From Sharpea porci (GTDB taxonomy: Bacteria > Bacillota_I > Bacilli_A > Erysipelotrichales > Coprobacillaceae), in NCBI RefSeq assembly GCF_009695655.1, contig NZ_VUNM01000002.1:62001-126000 (forward strand): a stretch of 64,000 nt of DNA. Direction: 5' to 3'. A model generated the notes under the pieces. It searched no databases. It was not told where the DNA came from and worked only from the letters and a program-made list of their open reading frames with translations. The position numbers and the translations under genes were made by a program. Below, piece by piece: positions 53,868-62,458 of the stretch (positions are counted from its first letter, which is position 1; each line of letters starts with the position of its first letter).

Positions 53868-53970
53868 CCTCCACTGTCGCTCATCAGATGCGACGCTTTC
53901 TTATAATTTATCGGCTAGAGAAGCTGTAGGTGCCATAGGGGTCACCACAAAAATGTTCTTTTACCGACAG
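53868..53970 (-). promoter_or_regulatory. candidate riboswitch leader of the pantothenate/CoA operon
   Basis: On the minus strand a ~100-base leader can fold with P1 TGTCGG/CCGATA (53969-53964 with 53914-53909), an internal stem around GTGGTG/CACC-T-AC, and a hairpin GTCGC/GCGAC (53894-53890 with 53880-53876) just before GGAGG (53872-53868). The 5' bases CTGTCG (53970-53965) can instead pair with CGACAG (53879-53874). Formation of P1 and this alternative pairing are exclusive, as expected for a switch acting on ribosome access. I did not match it to a known class. Confidence 0.5.
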
Positions 53971-53974
53971 AACT

Positions 53975-54003
53975 ATTATATCAAACACAAGAGAAGATGT
54001 TAA
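53975..54003 (-). promoter_or_regulatory. promoter of the panT-coaBC-coaX operon
   Basis: On the minus strand, TTAACA (54003-53998), a 17-base spacer and perfect TATAAT (53980-53975). The start site would fall at the first stem of the leader. Confidence 0.82.
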
Positions 54004-54250
54004 GAATTGTGTTTTTTAGAAAATAGTGACCTGAATTGGAAAATTACATGCCAGTTTTGGATGGGGTGTTAGAAATTGAGTCTTACACTAAAAGTATGAT
54101 AACGACTGGTAATTGAATGATAATCACTAAACAATAAAGCGTGATTATTTGAAAGAGCTTTCGTATAATGAAATTATGAATATATGAGCTTTGTTAGGGA
54201 AATTAAACATTACATATATATAATTCCTAACAGGTAGAAATGAGGAAATC

Positions 54251-54829
54251 ATGGCTTTAAGTGAAAAGAAAAAGAAAATATGTACGTATCTATTTGTTGT
54301 TGTTCTATGGCAGTTTATAGCGCCAGTCTTCTTGTATTTGCTTTTTAGGGATATCCATATATCTGTTTTTGGTGATATTATTGTTGCACCTATTATTCTT
54401 TATATCTTTAGAAAGAATTACCAGAAGCTCTCATTAAAAGAAATATTAGAAGCTATTGTTATGGCGATAGGAGGATTTGTCATTGTTGCTGTCATTCTTT
54501 ACTTCTTTCCGATGAAATCATTGAATCAACAAATGATTGAAGAAATCTTACAGACTTATCCTATTTTATCCTGTCTTTCAGCAATTCTATTTGCACCCAT
54601 TGTGGAAGAGGCTATCTTTCGTATGATGATATTCACACTGATTAAGAATAGATGGGTTGCTTTAGCTACATCAACAATCTTATTTGCCTTTGCACATACA
54701 ATTAATCTTGTGACAATCATTCCTTATCTTGTTGTAGGTTTCATCATGGGTATTGCATATATGCGCCATGGCCTAACAAGTGCGACACTTACTCATATGA
54801 TCTATAATGCTTTAGGCATCTTTATTTAG
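54251..54829 (+). CDS. CPBP family intramembrane metalloprotease
   Basis: Abi/CAAX-type intramembrane protease (glutamate protease family) with about five or six membrane segments in 192 residues. The three family motifs are present: PIVEEAIFRMMIF (EExxxR, ~118), LFAFAHTIN (FxxxH) and THMIYNALG (HxxxN). It is a single gene behind ATGAGGAAA. In Gram-positives these proteins are tied to self-immunity to bacteriocins, pheromone maturation or membrane protein processing; the substrate is unknown, and no bacteriocin gene is seen nearby. Confidence 0.9.
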   Translation: MALSEKKKKICTYLFVVVLWQFIAPVFLYLLFRDIHISVFGDIIVAPIILYIFRKNYQKLSLKEILEAIVMAIGGFVIVAVILYFFPMKSLNQQMIEEILQTYPILSCLSAILFAPIVEEAIFRMMIFTLIKNRWVALATSTILFAFAHTINLVTIIPYLVVGFIMGIAYMRHGLTSATLTHMIYNALGIFI

Positions 54830-54862
54830 CTTTTTTTCAAATCATGTAAACATCAGAAAAAG

Positions 54863-54892
54863 TTGGTATTCCTTTTGTCTTTTCGCTATACT
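54863..54892 (+). promoter_or_regulatory. promoter of the AGCS symporter gene
   Basis: TTGGTA (54863-54868), 18-base spacer, TATACT (54887-54892), ~28 bases before the start codon. Confidence 0.6.
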
Positions 54893-54919
54893 GTTGAAAT
54901 AGATGAAAGGAAGTGTTTT

Positions 54920-56326
54920 ATGTTAGGAATACTTAAAGATATTGATAGTATTATGTATTATCCCATATTATTGGTGATATTAGGCTTTGCCGCATTATAT
55001 TTTACAATGCGTACACGTTTTGTGCAGGTTCGACATTTCAAAGAATCATTACGTATTATTTTTGAAAAGCCAAGTGATGATCGTGCTGTTTCTTCATTCC
55101 AGGCTTTGATGGTTTCTACAGCATCACGAGTTGGAACAGGAAATATTGTCGGGGTGTCAACAGCCATCTGTTTAGGGGGACCTGGGGCAGTATTTTGGAT
55201 GTGGCTTTTAGCTTTCTTTGGTGCTTCTTCTGCCTTTATGGAAAGTACGTTAGCTCAGATATATAAAAAGAAAAACAAAGAAACAGGGGAATACTTTGGT
55301 GGCCCTGCTTATTATATTGAACAAGCTCTTCATTCAAAGTTCTTCGCGGGAGCTTTTGTTGTCTTTTTGATATTAACTTATGGTGTTGGTTTCAATATGC
55401 TTTGTAGCTATAACTTGCAATCAACCTTTATCGAATATTCTTTTTACAATGTTAAAACAACACCTTATATTATTGGTGCTATTTTAGCACTTCTTGTAGC
55501 CGTTGTTCTATTTGGCGGTGGTAAACGTATTGTTCATATTACGGAAATTGTTGTTCCGGTGATGGGGATACTCTATGTGCTTGCTTCACTTATTGTTTTA
55601 ATAGCCCATGCCTCAATTATTCCAGCAGTTGTTAAAATGGTCATTCATGATGCCTTTAATTTCAAGGCGATTTTTTCAGGGATGGCAGGCAGCTGTATGA
55701 TCTATGGTATTAAACGCGGCCTTTATTCCAATGAAGCAGGTGTCGGATCTGCGCCAAATGCGAGTGCTTCAGCCGATGTTACACATCCTGTTAAGCAGGG
55801 TTTAGTACAGATGCTTTCTGTCTATATCGATACACTTTTACTTTGTTCAGCAACAGCTATCATGTGCTTATCATCAGGTATATTACCTTCAGTAAAGCTT
55901 TCTGGAGCACCTTATGTCCAAAATGCATTGGCAACAGTTTTTGGTGAATTTGGACCTATCTTTATTACGGTTGCCATGATTCTCTTTGCCTTTACAACAT
56001 TAATTGGTAATCTTTATTATGTTGATAATGCTGTTGCTTACTTGAATAAGAAAAAAGTCCCAGGTAAAAGAACGATGAAGTTCATTCATGTCATTTGTGT
56101 ATTTGTGATTTTTGCCGGTGCTATTATACCAATGGATGCAGCATGGGCCTTAGCTGACATTTCTATGGGGCTTATGACGCTCATTAATTTACCAGCATGT
56201 TTCTTATTAAGTTCAACAGTTATTAATGCACTTAAAGACTATGAAGAACAACGACAATATAGAGAACATCCGATCTTTAAAGCACAGGATATGGGCTTAG
56301 AAGGACTGGATTGTTGGAATGAATAA
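54920..56326 (+). CDS. sodium:alanine/glycine symporter (AGCS family)
   Basis: Secondary amino acid carrier with about eleven membrane segments. Family blocks are FQALMVSTASRVGTGNIVGV, GGPGAVFWMWLLAFFGASSA, FGGPAYYIEQ, GGGKRIVHITEIVVPVMG and RGLYSNEAGVGSAPNASASA. Its 468 residues are complete. The start is ATG 54920 behind AAAGGAAG; the frame to 54863 covers the promoter. It is a single gene ending in a bidirectional terminator shared with the RpiR gene. Alanine or glycine uptake is inferred from family. Confidence 0.93.
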   Translation: MLGILKDIDSIMYYPILLVILGFAALYFTMRTRFVQVRHFKESLRIIFEKPSDDRAVSSFQALMVSTASRVGTGNIVGVSTAICLGGPGAVFWMWLLAFFGASSAFMESTLAQIYKKKNKETGEYFGGPAYYIEQALHSKFFAGAFVVFLILTYGVGFNMLCSYNLQSTFIEYSFYNVKTTPYIIGAILALLVAVVLFGGGKRIVHITEIVVPVMGILYVLASLIVLIAHASIIPAVVKMVIHDAFNFKAIFSGMAGSCMIYGIKRGLYSNEAGVGSAPNASASADVTHPVKQGLVQMLSVYIDTLLLCSATAIMCLSSGILPSVKLSGAPYVQNALATVFGEFGPIFITVAMILFAFTTLIGNLYYVDNAVAYLNKKKVPGKRTMKFIHVICVFVIFAGAIIPMDAAWALADISMGLMTLINLPACFLLSSTVINALKDYEEQRQYREHPIFKAQDMGLEGLDCWNE

Positions 56327-56353
56327 AACGAGGCATAAAGCCTCGTTTTATTC
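56321..56353. terminator. bidirectional terminator between the AGCS and RpiR genes
   Basis: Perfect 14-pair stem gaataaaacgaggc / gcctcgttttattc with a five-base loop. Its T/A-rich flanks serve both strands, and it includes or touches both stop codons. Confidence 0.85.
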
Positions 56354-57226
56354 ATTGTCATCTTTTAATAAATGGGCTGGACGCTTATCACTCATTTGGT
56401 CAAAACTAATCTTGCGTTCTAAATGCCCTTCATAGTCTTCCTGGAAATAACAGCTATAGATAACCGAAAGAATATATTCAAAAGAGAGAATACTTGAGAA
56501 AGGAGCAATTTTATTGAAAAGTTTTTCTCTTGTATCAATACGAATGATAATATCAGCATAACGAGAGAGATGGTTATCGCCTAAGCTTGTGATAGCTACT
56601 ACAGGTGTATGTTTGCTTTTGAGAATTTGCACCCAACGAATCACTGTTTCTGTTTCCCCGCTATATGAAATAACAATAGCCAGATGATCAGGCGCGGATG
56701 CTGAAGCAAGAAAGGTCTGTGAGCCATCAAGTGAACGCATATCTACATTTTTGCCAATTCTTGTCATTTTGTTTTGAAAAAGTCCTGCCGCAAGCAAAGA
56801 ATTCTCCGTTCCATATAAATCAATAGCTCTCGCTTTTTTCATGAGGGCGACTACTTTTCTTAAATCCTTTTCATCAAGAAGGGCCTGCGTATGTTCAATC
56901 GTCTGATTTGCAAGGACGGCGAGATTGTTCATGATATTCTCATAGCTATCTTCCTTTGTGAAGGGAAAATTGACATCAATCTCATTCTCTTGAACAGCTA
57001 ATTTTTCAAGCTCTGCTGAATAACGGATACGGAAGTCATTATAGCCTTCTAAACCTATTTTCTTAGTCAGGCGGACAATGGTAGCAGGAGACGTATAAGT
57101 TTTTTCTGCTAGTATGGATATGGAGTCTTTGACTACTTCCTTACCATGAGCAAGAATGTAGCGTGCAATGCCTTTTTCGCTGTCAGTAAAATGTTCTTCT
57201 AATTCTAACTTTGTTCGTATGTTCAT
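56348..57226 (-). CDS. MurR/RpiR-family transcriptional regulator
   Basis: Sugar-phosphate-responsive regulator. Residues 1-77 are the RpiR helix-turn-helix (GIARYILAHGKEVVKDSISI, TYTSPATIVRLTKKIGLEGY). Residues ~115-250 are a SIS domain, which binds sugar phosphates (AIDLYGTENSLLAAGLFQNK, AIVISYSGETETVIRWVQIL, VAITSLGDNHLSRYADIIIR). It has 292 residues. It diverges from the GH1 gene at 57381, and a TGAAAA palindrome lies between them, so it very likely controls that enzyme in response to its phospho-sugar. Confidence 0.9.
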   Translation of the reverse strand: MNIRTKLELEEHFTDSEKGIARYILAHGKEVVKDSISILAEKTYTSPATIVRLTKKIGLEGYNDFRIRYSAELEKLAVQENEIDVNFPFTKEDSYENIMNNLAVLANQTIEHTQALLDEKDLRKVVALMKKARAIDLYGTENSLLAAGLFQNKMTRIGKNVDMRSLDGSQTFLASASAPDHLAIVISYSGETETVIRWVQILKSKHTPVVAITSLGDNHLSRYADIIIRIDTREKLFNKIAPFSSILSFEYILSVIYSCYFQEDYEGHLERKISFDQMSDKRPAHLLKDDNE

Positions 57227-57252
57227 ATTAAATCACCGTTCTTATTATAACA

Positions 57253-57267
57253 TGAAAATCTTTTTCA
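57253..57267. promoter_or_regulatory. probable RpiR-type operator
   Basis: TGAAAA-TCT-TTTTCA, a perfect palindrome with a three-base centre, next to a minus-strand TATAAT (57249-57244) and between the divergent RpiR and GH1 genes. Confidence 0.55.
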
Positions 57268-57380
57268 AAAAATAGGATATGTATTGAAAAAGACTGAAAC
57301 AAAATTGAAAGCCCTTTGTGTTATCTTTACTTCTTCTTTTAGATAAGCGTAAAATAGATTTATCTAAGGAGGATTTTAAA

Positions 57381-58763
57381 ATGTCACAATTACCAAAACA
57401 ATTTTATTGGGGAGGATCGGTCTCTTCATTTCAGACGGAAGGAGCTTGGAATGAAGGTGGAAAGGGGTTATCCATCTATGATGTTCGACCTACTCCTGAA
57501 GGTCATGCTGATTGGAAAGTAGCCATTGATGAATACCACCGTTATAAAGAAGATATTGCTTTAATGAAGCAAATGCATTTTAACTTTTATCGCTTTTCCA
57601 TTGCCTGGAGTCGTATTATTCCTAATGGTGATGATGAAATTAATGAAGAAGGTGTTGATTTTTATAATCGGCTGATTGATGAACTTATTGCCAATGGCAT
57701 TACACCTATGATTACACTTGTTCATTTTGATATGCCTTATAAGCTTGTCAAAGAATATAATGGCTTTGCTTCACGTCATGTTGTGGATTTATTTGAACGT
57801 TATGCAAGAGTATGCATGGAGCGATTTGGTGATCGTGTTAAGCATTGGATGAGTTTTAATGAACAGAATTTACATTCTATACGTCTTATTTATTCTAATG
57901 CAGAAGTTGTGCCTGAAGGAGTGAGTGAGCCAGCATTTCTCTATCAGGTTGCGCATAATGTCATGATTGCTCATTGTAAAGCTGTCAAGGCCTTAAGAGA
58001 ACTTGTGCCAGATGCTAAATTTGGTGGCATGACAACAATTACAAGTTATTATCCTGCAACAACAACACCACAAAACAATCTCTTTGTCCAAAAAGCAAAT
58101 AATCTTATGAATATGTGGGTAACACATGTGCATGCGAAAGGGAGCTATCCAAGTTACTATATGCAATATCTTAAAGAACGTGGATGGTTTCCACACTTTG
58201 AAGAAGGCGATGAAGAGCTTCTGAAGAATACATGTGATTATTTATGTTTCTCTTATTATCGCAGTAATACACTTACTGAAGGTGAGTTTGACATGACAAC
58301 ACCATTTGCTGAGATTGTAGAAAAGCATGTTGTGAAAAATCCTCATCTTGAAGCCACAGAATGGGGTTGGGAGAAAGATGCCAAAGGATTGCGTTATGTC
58401 ATGAATGATCTCTATGAACGCTATGATATACCAATCTTCATTCTTGAAAATGGTATGGGTGCAAGAGAATCACTTGATAAAAATGGTGAAATAAATGATG
58501 ATTATCGCATCAAGTATCATCGTGAACATATTGAAGAAATGAAAAAGGCCATCCTGGAAGATGGTGTGGAATGTCTTGGCTATATTACCTGGGGACCTAT
58601 TGATATTCCATCAAGTAGCTGTGAGGTGGCTAAAAGATATGGCTTTGTCTATGTCAATCGTACGGATAGTGAACTGTTAGATTTAAGAAGAATTCCTAAG
58701 AAATCCTTCTACTGGATTGCTCAGGTATTTGGCAGTAATGGAGAAAATCTTAATAATAATTAA
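57381..58763 (+). CDS. family 1 glycoside hydrolase, probable 6-phospho-beta-glucosidase
   Basis: Third GH1 enzyme in the window. N-terminal FYWGGSVSSFQTEGAWNEGG, acid/base Glu in MSFNEQNLH (~160), nucleophile in FILENGMGA (~356), and the phosphate-binding Ser/Lys/Tyr around SSSCEVAKRYGF. It has 460 residues. ATG 57381 follows AAGGAGG. It is closer to the enzyme at 4335 than to LacG by its motif wording (GDDEINEEG, GAWNEGGKG). The divergent RpiR regulator suggests induction by its own phospho-sugar. A PTS partner is not adjacent. Confidence 0.88.
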   Translation: MSQLPKQFYWGGSVSSFQTEGAWNEGGKGLSIYDVRPTPEGHADWKVAIDEYHRYKEDIALMKQMHFNFYRFSIAWSRIIPNGDDEINEEGVDFYNRLIDELIANGITPMITLVHFDMPYKLVKEYNGFASRHVVDLFERYARVCMERFGDRVKHWMSFNEQNLHSIRLIYSNAEVVPEGVSEPAFLYQVAHNVMIAHCKAVKALRELVPDAKFGGMTTITSYYPATTTPQNNLFVQKANNLMNMWVTHVHAKGSYPSYYMQYLKERGWFPHFEEGDEELLKNTCDYLCFSYYRSNTLTEGEFDMTTPFAEIVEKHVVKNPHLEATEWGWEKDAKGLRYVMNDLYERYDIPIFILENGMGARESLDKNGEINDDYRIKYHREHIEEMKKAILEDGVECLGYITWGPIDIPSSSCEVAKRYGFVYVNRTDSELLDLRRIPKKSFYWIAQVFGSNGENLNNN

Positions 58764-58787
58764 AAAGGTACCGGAATTCCGGTACCT
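58761..58787 (-). terminator. terminator of the rubrerythrin gene
   Basis: Perfect 22-base palindrome (aggtaccggaa / ttccggtacct, no unpaired loop written) with U5 on the minus strand. It may also stop the GH1 transcript on the plus strand. Confidence 0.75.
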
Positions 58788-58792
58788 GTCTT

Positions 58793-59365
58793 TTACTTAC
58801 CAAAGTATCTCTTTAATAAACCTTCGAATGCTTTACCATGACGAGCTTCATCACGACCGATTTCATGAACAGTATCATGAATAGCATCTAAGTTTAATTG
58901 TTTAGCTTTGCTTGCTATATCCTGTCTTGCCTGAGTAGCACCATATTCAGCTTCAGCACGCATCTTTAAGTTTTCTTCAGTAGAATTAGTTAAAACTTCA
59001 CCTAATAATTCTGCAAACTTAGCAGCATGTTCAGCTTCTTCCCAAGCAGCTTTTTCATAGAAAGCACCAATTTCAGGATAGCCTTCACGAATAGCTACAC
59101 GGCTCATAGCTAAATACATACCAACTTCTGAGCATTCACCTTCGAAGCAAGCTCTTAAGTCATTTTTTAATTCTTCAGGAGCATCTTTTGCAACACCTAA
59201 TACATGTTCACAAGCCCAAGTCTTATTTTCTTCATCTAGAGGAACAAATTTTGATTTTGGCTGATGACATGTTGGACAAGTCCAAGTATCAGGTAAATCA
59301 GCAAACTTTACGCCTTCTTTTTCTTCGTCATAGATATGACCGCAAACTGTACATCTGTATTTCAT
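58793..59365 (-). CDS. reverse rubrerythrin (rubredoxin domain first)
   Basis: Non-heme iron peroxidase that protects anaerobes from hydrogen peroxide and oxygen. The N-terminal rubredoxin domain has CTVCGHIYDEE and WTCPTCHQPKSKF, giving the four Fe ligands. A ferritin-like four-helix domain follows with ECSEVGMYL, AAWEEAEHAAKF and EIGRDEARHGKAFEGLL, which provide the di-iron ExxH ligands. In ordinary rubrerythrin the order is the opposite. It has 190 residues. It is a single gene with a GGATG-type ribosome site. Confidence 0.94.
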   Translation of the reverse strand: MKYRCTVCGHIYDEEKEGVKFADLPDTWTCPTCHQPKSKFVPLDEENKTWACEHVLGVAKDAPEELKNDLRACFEGECSEVGMYLAMSRVAIREGYPEIGAFYEKAAWEEAEHAAKFAELLGEVLTNSTEENLKMRAEAEYGATQARQDIASKAKQLNLDAIHDTVHEIGRDEARHGKAFEGLLKRYFGK

Positions 59366-59486
59366 TTTTCTTCATCCTTTCTTAGAGGGGTTACCTCTCA
59401 CACACTACCCACATTATTAACTAAATCATTTTTAATTGCAATTAATTTGCTTAAAAATAAATTTTTGATATTTTTAGAATATATTT

Positions 59487-59515
59487 CTCAAGCGTTTTTG
59501 AACAGTGTATAATAG
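59487..59515 (+). promoter_or_regulatory. promoter of the GH13 gene
   Basis: TATAAT (59510-59515) is perfect; TTCTCA 17 bases upstream is a partial -35. The ribosome site AAAGGAGG follows at 59527-59534. Confidence 0.6.
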
Positions 59516-59542
59516 TACACAAGATTAAAGGAGGAATGTGAG

Positions 59543-60847
59543 ATGTGGTTCAATAAGAGTGTTTTCTATCAGATCTATACATTAAACTTTTGTGATGCAC
59601 CTAGCTTCAATGATGGTGTAGTTGAAGAACATCGTATCTTGAGAGTGTTATCATTTAGTGATTATTTAAAAGAATTAGGAATTAAGGCTGTCTATTTCAA
59701 TCCGATCTTTTCGAGTGATCACCATGGCTATGATACTCGTGATTATCGTCGCTTAGATGAACGCTTAGGCCATAATGAGGATTTTAAGAAGGTTGTGGAT
59801 GATCTTCATAAGAAAGGTATGAAGGTTGTTCTTGATGGTGTTTTCAACCATGTGGGAAGAGGCTTCTTTGCTTTTGAAGATGTCAAAAGTCATCGTGAAA
59901 ATAGTCGCTATAAAGACTGGTTCCATATAGATTTTCATGGTAATTCTGATTATGATGATGGCTTCTGGTATGAAGGATGGGAAGGACATTATGAATTAGT
60001 CAAACTTAATCTAGATAATCCGGAAGTTCAGAATTATCTTAAGGATTCAGTAAAATTCTGGATTGAATATTTCGATATTGATGGTATTCGTCTTGATGTT
60101 GCCTATTCATTACCACGTTGGTTCATGGCTATGCTTTCTGACTTTGGGCGTAGCTTCAAGCCTGATTTCTTCATGCTTGGAGAAGTACTTGGTGATAATG
60201 CGGGTTATATGTTTGATGAAGGACACCTGGATGCCATCACAGATTATCCTGGTTACAAAGGTATGTGGAGTAGTTTTAATTCATTAAATATGTTTGAAAT
60301 TGCCCATACGTTAAAACGTAATATGTTTGATATGTATCGTGGTAAAAGCTTACTCACTTTCTTGGATAACCATGATGTTGATCGTATTGCAAGCAAGCTA
60401 ACAGATAAAAAGAAATTGCCATTACTCTTTGCCTTGCAGCTGACATTGCCAGGTATTCCATGTATTTATTATGGATCAGAATGGGGAACTGAAGGCAAAA
60501 AAATTCCTGGGCAGAGCGATGATAGCTTGCGTCCAGCCTTCGAGAAACCAGAGCCAAATGAATTAACAGAATATATTGCCAAGCTGATTCATTTAAGAAA
60601 TGAGCATCAAGCCCTTAATAGTGGACAGTTTAAAGAACTTCTTTTGACAAATAAACAATATGTGTTTGAAAGAGAAGCGGAAGGAGAAAGAATTATCGTT
60701 GCTTTAAATATTGATGATGCGCCATTTGTTGCACATTTCAATGCCAATAGTGGGACAGGTGAAGACTTACTGACACATGAAATGCATGACTTTGGAGCTG
60801 GCAGTACTTTAGCACCACTTTCTATTTCTATTTGGAAAACAGAATAA
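59543..60847 (+). CDS. alpha-amylase family (GH13) glycosidase, maltodextrin-type
   Basis: Cytoplasmic GH13 enzyme acting on alpha-glucans. The TIM barrel starts directly (SVFYQIYTLNFCDAP). Region I is VVLDGVFNHVG, the nucleophile D~185 is in GIRLDVAYSLP, the acid/base E~214 in FMLGEVLGD, and the transition-state D~278 in FLDNHDVDRIA. IYYGSEWGTEG follows. There is no signal peptide and no N-terminal dimer domain. At 434 residues it is short for neopullulanases. Likely products are glucose and maltose from maltodextrin. It stands alone. Confidence 0.9.
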   Translation: MWFNKSVFYQIYTLNFCDAPSFNDGVVEEHRILRVLSFSDYLKELGIKAVYFNPIFSSDHHGYDTRDYRRLDERLGHNEDFKKVVDDLHKKGMKVVLDGVFNHVGRGFFAFEDVKSHRENSRYKDWFHIDFHGNSDYDDGFWYEGWEGHYELVKLNLDNPEVQNYLKDSVKFWIEYFDIDGIRLDVAYSLPRWFMAMLSDFGRSFKPDFFMLGEVLGDNAGYMFDEGHLDAITDYPGYKGMWSSFNSLNMFEIAHTLKRNMFDMYRGKSLLTFLDNHDVDRIASKLTDKKKLPLLFALQLTLPGIPCIYYGSEWGTEGKKIPGQSDDSLRPAFEKPEPNELTEYIAKLIHLRNEHQALNSGQFKELLLTNKQYVFEREAEGERIIVALNIDDAPFVAHFNANSGTGEDLLTHEMHDFGAGSTLAPLSISIWKTE

Positions 60848-60850
60848 ATG

Positions 60851-60873
60851 AAAAAGGCCCTTAGGGGCCTTTT
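60851..60873. terminator. bidirectional terminator between GH13 and UbiB-like genes
   Basis: Perfect stem aaaaggccc / gggcctttt, TTAG loop. Confidence 0.82.
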
Positions 60874-62455
60874 AATCTTGATCATGTTCTAATCGCCAAA
60901 GCAGCATGACAACGAGAATTGTTCCTACAACATAACCAATAAAAGAAAGTAGGGGCATGCCAAAGACATTATGCTCTAATGGTGATAAAGTCAGTATACT
61001 TGCTGAAAGATAGAAAAAACCAGAAACAATAGCAATGACAATATGATTCCAGTTATGCTTTTCTAAACGCAAATCACGATCACTTTTATTTTCTTTAATA
61101 TTCAATGTGATATGTCCATTCTTCGCAAGCTTAAGAAGATCATAAACGATTGATGGTGTGGCTATGCCTTTTTTGCTTGATGTATAGAGAGATTGGATAA
61201 TATGCATTATCTGGGTTTTTAAATCAAGCTCTTTCTGCCATTTGATACGCATATGATTAGCGAGAATTTCAATGAGATTGCATGTCGGTGAGATTTCTCC
61301 CAAAGTCCCGTTAATAGTCAGCATTGCTCTTAAAAGCAATGTCAGATCAGCTGGTACAGCTATCTTGTTTGTTTTAACGATTTCAATACATCCTTCAATA
61401 AGTGGACCAAAGTCAAAATCCCCAAAATTACGTTGCTTATATTTCTCAACAATCATATTCAGCTGATAAATCAGTTGACCTTCATTTATTTTCTGTTCTG
61501 GCTTTGTCAGCATTAAGAAAGCTTCTTCTAAATCATAAATATCATCATCTAAAACGGCTTTGATACCTTTTGTGAGAATCTGTTGAGTTGATGGTGTTAC
61601 AGTACCCATCATGCCAAAATCAATCCAGGCAATCTTGCTATCAGTAACATGAATGTTACCAGGGTGTGGATCTGCATGAAAAAAGCCATCATCAAGAATT
61701 TGTTTGACAAAGTTCTCGGCTGTCTTTTTCGCAATATCATCAATATCATAACCTAAATTCTTTAATTCATTAACATGGTCGATTTGTAGATTACCAACAT
61801 CATTCATGACAATAAGGTGTCTTGTTGTATACTCATGATAGACATGAGGAACAAGAATGTAGTTGATATCCTGATTACATAGGGCAAAATGATCAATATT
61901 ATCTGCTTCCTTGAAGAAGTCCATTTCTATCTGACTTGTTCGCCATAATTCCTCAATAACAGCTCGAAAATCAAGTAAATCACCTGTTCCTGTCGCTAAT
62001 TTCAAAATCTTGCAGGCTTGTCTTAACAACTTTATATCTGCTTCCATTGTCTCATAGATATAAGGCCGTTGTACTTTGACAACGACCTTTTCACCACTTA
62101 GTAGAAAGGCTTCATGTACTTGAGCAATGGAGGCGGATCCTAAGGGTTCTTTATTAATTGAGGAAAAGACTTCTTGAATGGGCTGCTTTAACTCCTCTTC
62201 AATAATATGTTTGACTTCATCATAGGCCAAAGGAGTGACGTCTGTCCTCAGCTTTTCGAGTTCTTTACAGTATTCATGGGGAATCATATCGGAACGCATA
62301 CTCATGATTTGCCCGAATTTGACATATGTTGGCCCAAGATCTTCAAGAATCTCTCTTAGCTTGACGGGTGTCAGACCAGTCAGAATATGATGTTTATTTA
62401 AGACAGAAATGATTTCACTTAATCTTCGAGAAGCATGTTTGTCTTCTCTTACCAT
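60872..62455 (-). CDS. UbiB/ABC1/AarF family atypical kinase
   Basis: Protein-kinase-like ATPase of the UbiB family. The Ala-rich nucleotide loop is LGSASIAQVHEAFL, preceded by the KxGQ motif in YVKFGQIMSMRSDMIP; the catalytic block is GFFHADPHPGNIHV and the metal Asp lies in AWIDFGMMG. The C-terminal ~60 residues hold two membrane segments, as in UbiB. It has 527 residues. It is 3 bases downstream of a phasin-like gene. Ubiquinone is not expected in such an organism, so a role in other isoprenoid lipids or membrane homeostasis is more likely. Confidence 0.88.
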   Translation of the reverse strand: MVREDKHASRRLSEIISVLNKHHILTGLTPVKLREILEDLGPTYVKFGQIMSMRSDMIPHEYCKELEKLRTDVTPLAYDEVKHIIEEELKQPIQEVFSSINKEPLGSASIAQVHEAFLLSGEKVVVKVQRPYIYETMEADIKLLRQACKILKLATGTGDLLDFRAVIEELWRTSQIEMDFFKEADNIDHFALCNQDINYILVPHVYHEYTTRHLIVMNDVGNLQIDHVNELKNLGYDIDDIAKKTAENFVKQILDDGFFHADPHPGNIHVTDSKIAWIDFGMMGTVTPSTQQILTKGIKAVLDDDIYDLEEAFLMLTKPEQKINEGQLIYQLNMIVEKYKQRNFGDFDFGPLIEGCIEIVKTNKIAVPADLTLLLRAMLTINGTLGEISPTCNLIEILANHMRIKWQKELDLKTQIMHIIQSLYTSSKKGIATPSIVYDLLKLAKNGHITLNIKENKSDRDLRLEKHNWNHIVIAIVSGFFYLSASILTLSPLEHNVFGMPLLSFIGYVVGTILVVMLLWRLEHDQD

Positions 62456-62458
62456 AAA

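Larger units (their letters stand above)
53860..54250. other. 391-base intergenic region between the divergent panT and CPBP genes
   Basis: It holds the panT leader and promoter (to 54003). From 54004 to 54250 there is AT-rich sequence without a convincing reading frame. The only structure is the inverted repeat TGTTAGG/CCTAACA (54192-54198 with 54226-54232), 19 bases before the CPBP start, which could be a leader hairpin or operator. Confidence 0.5.
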
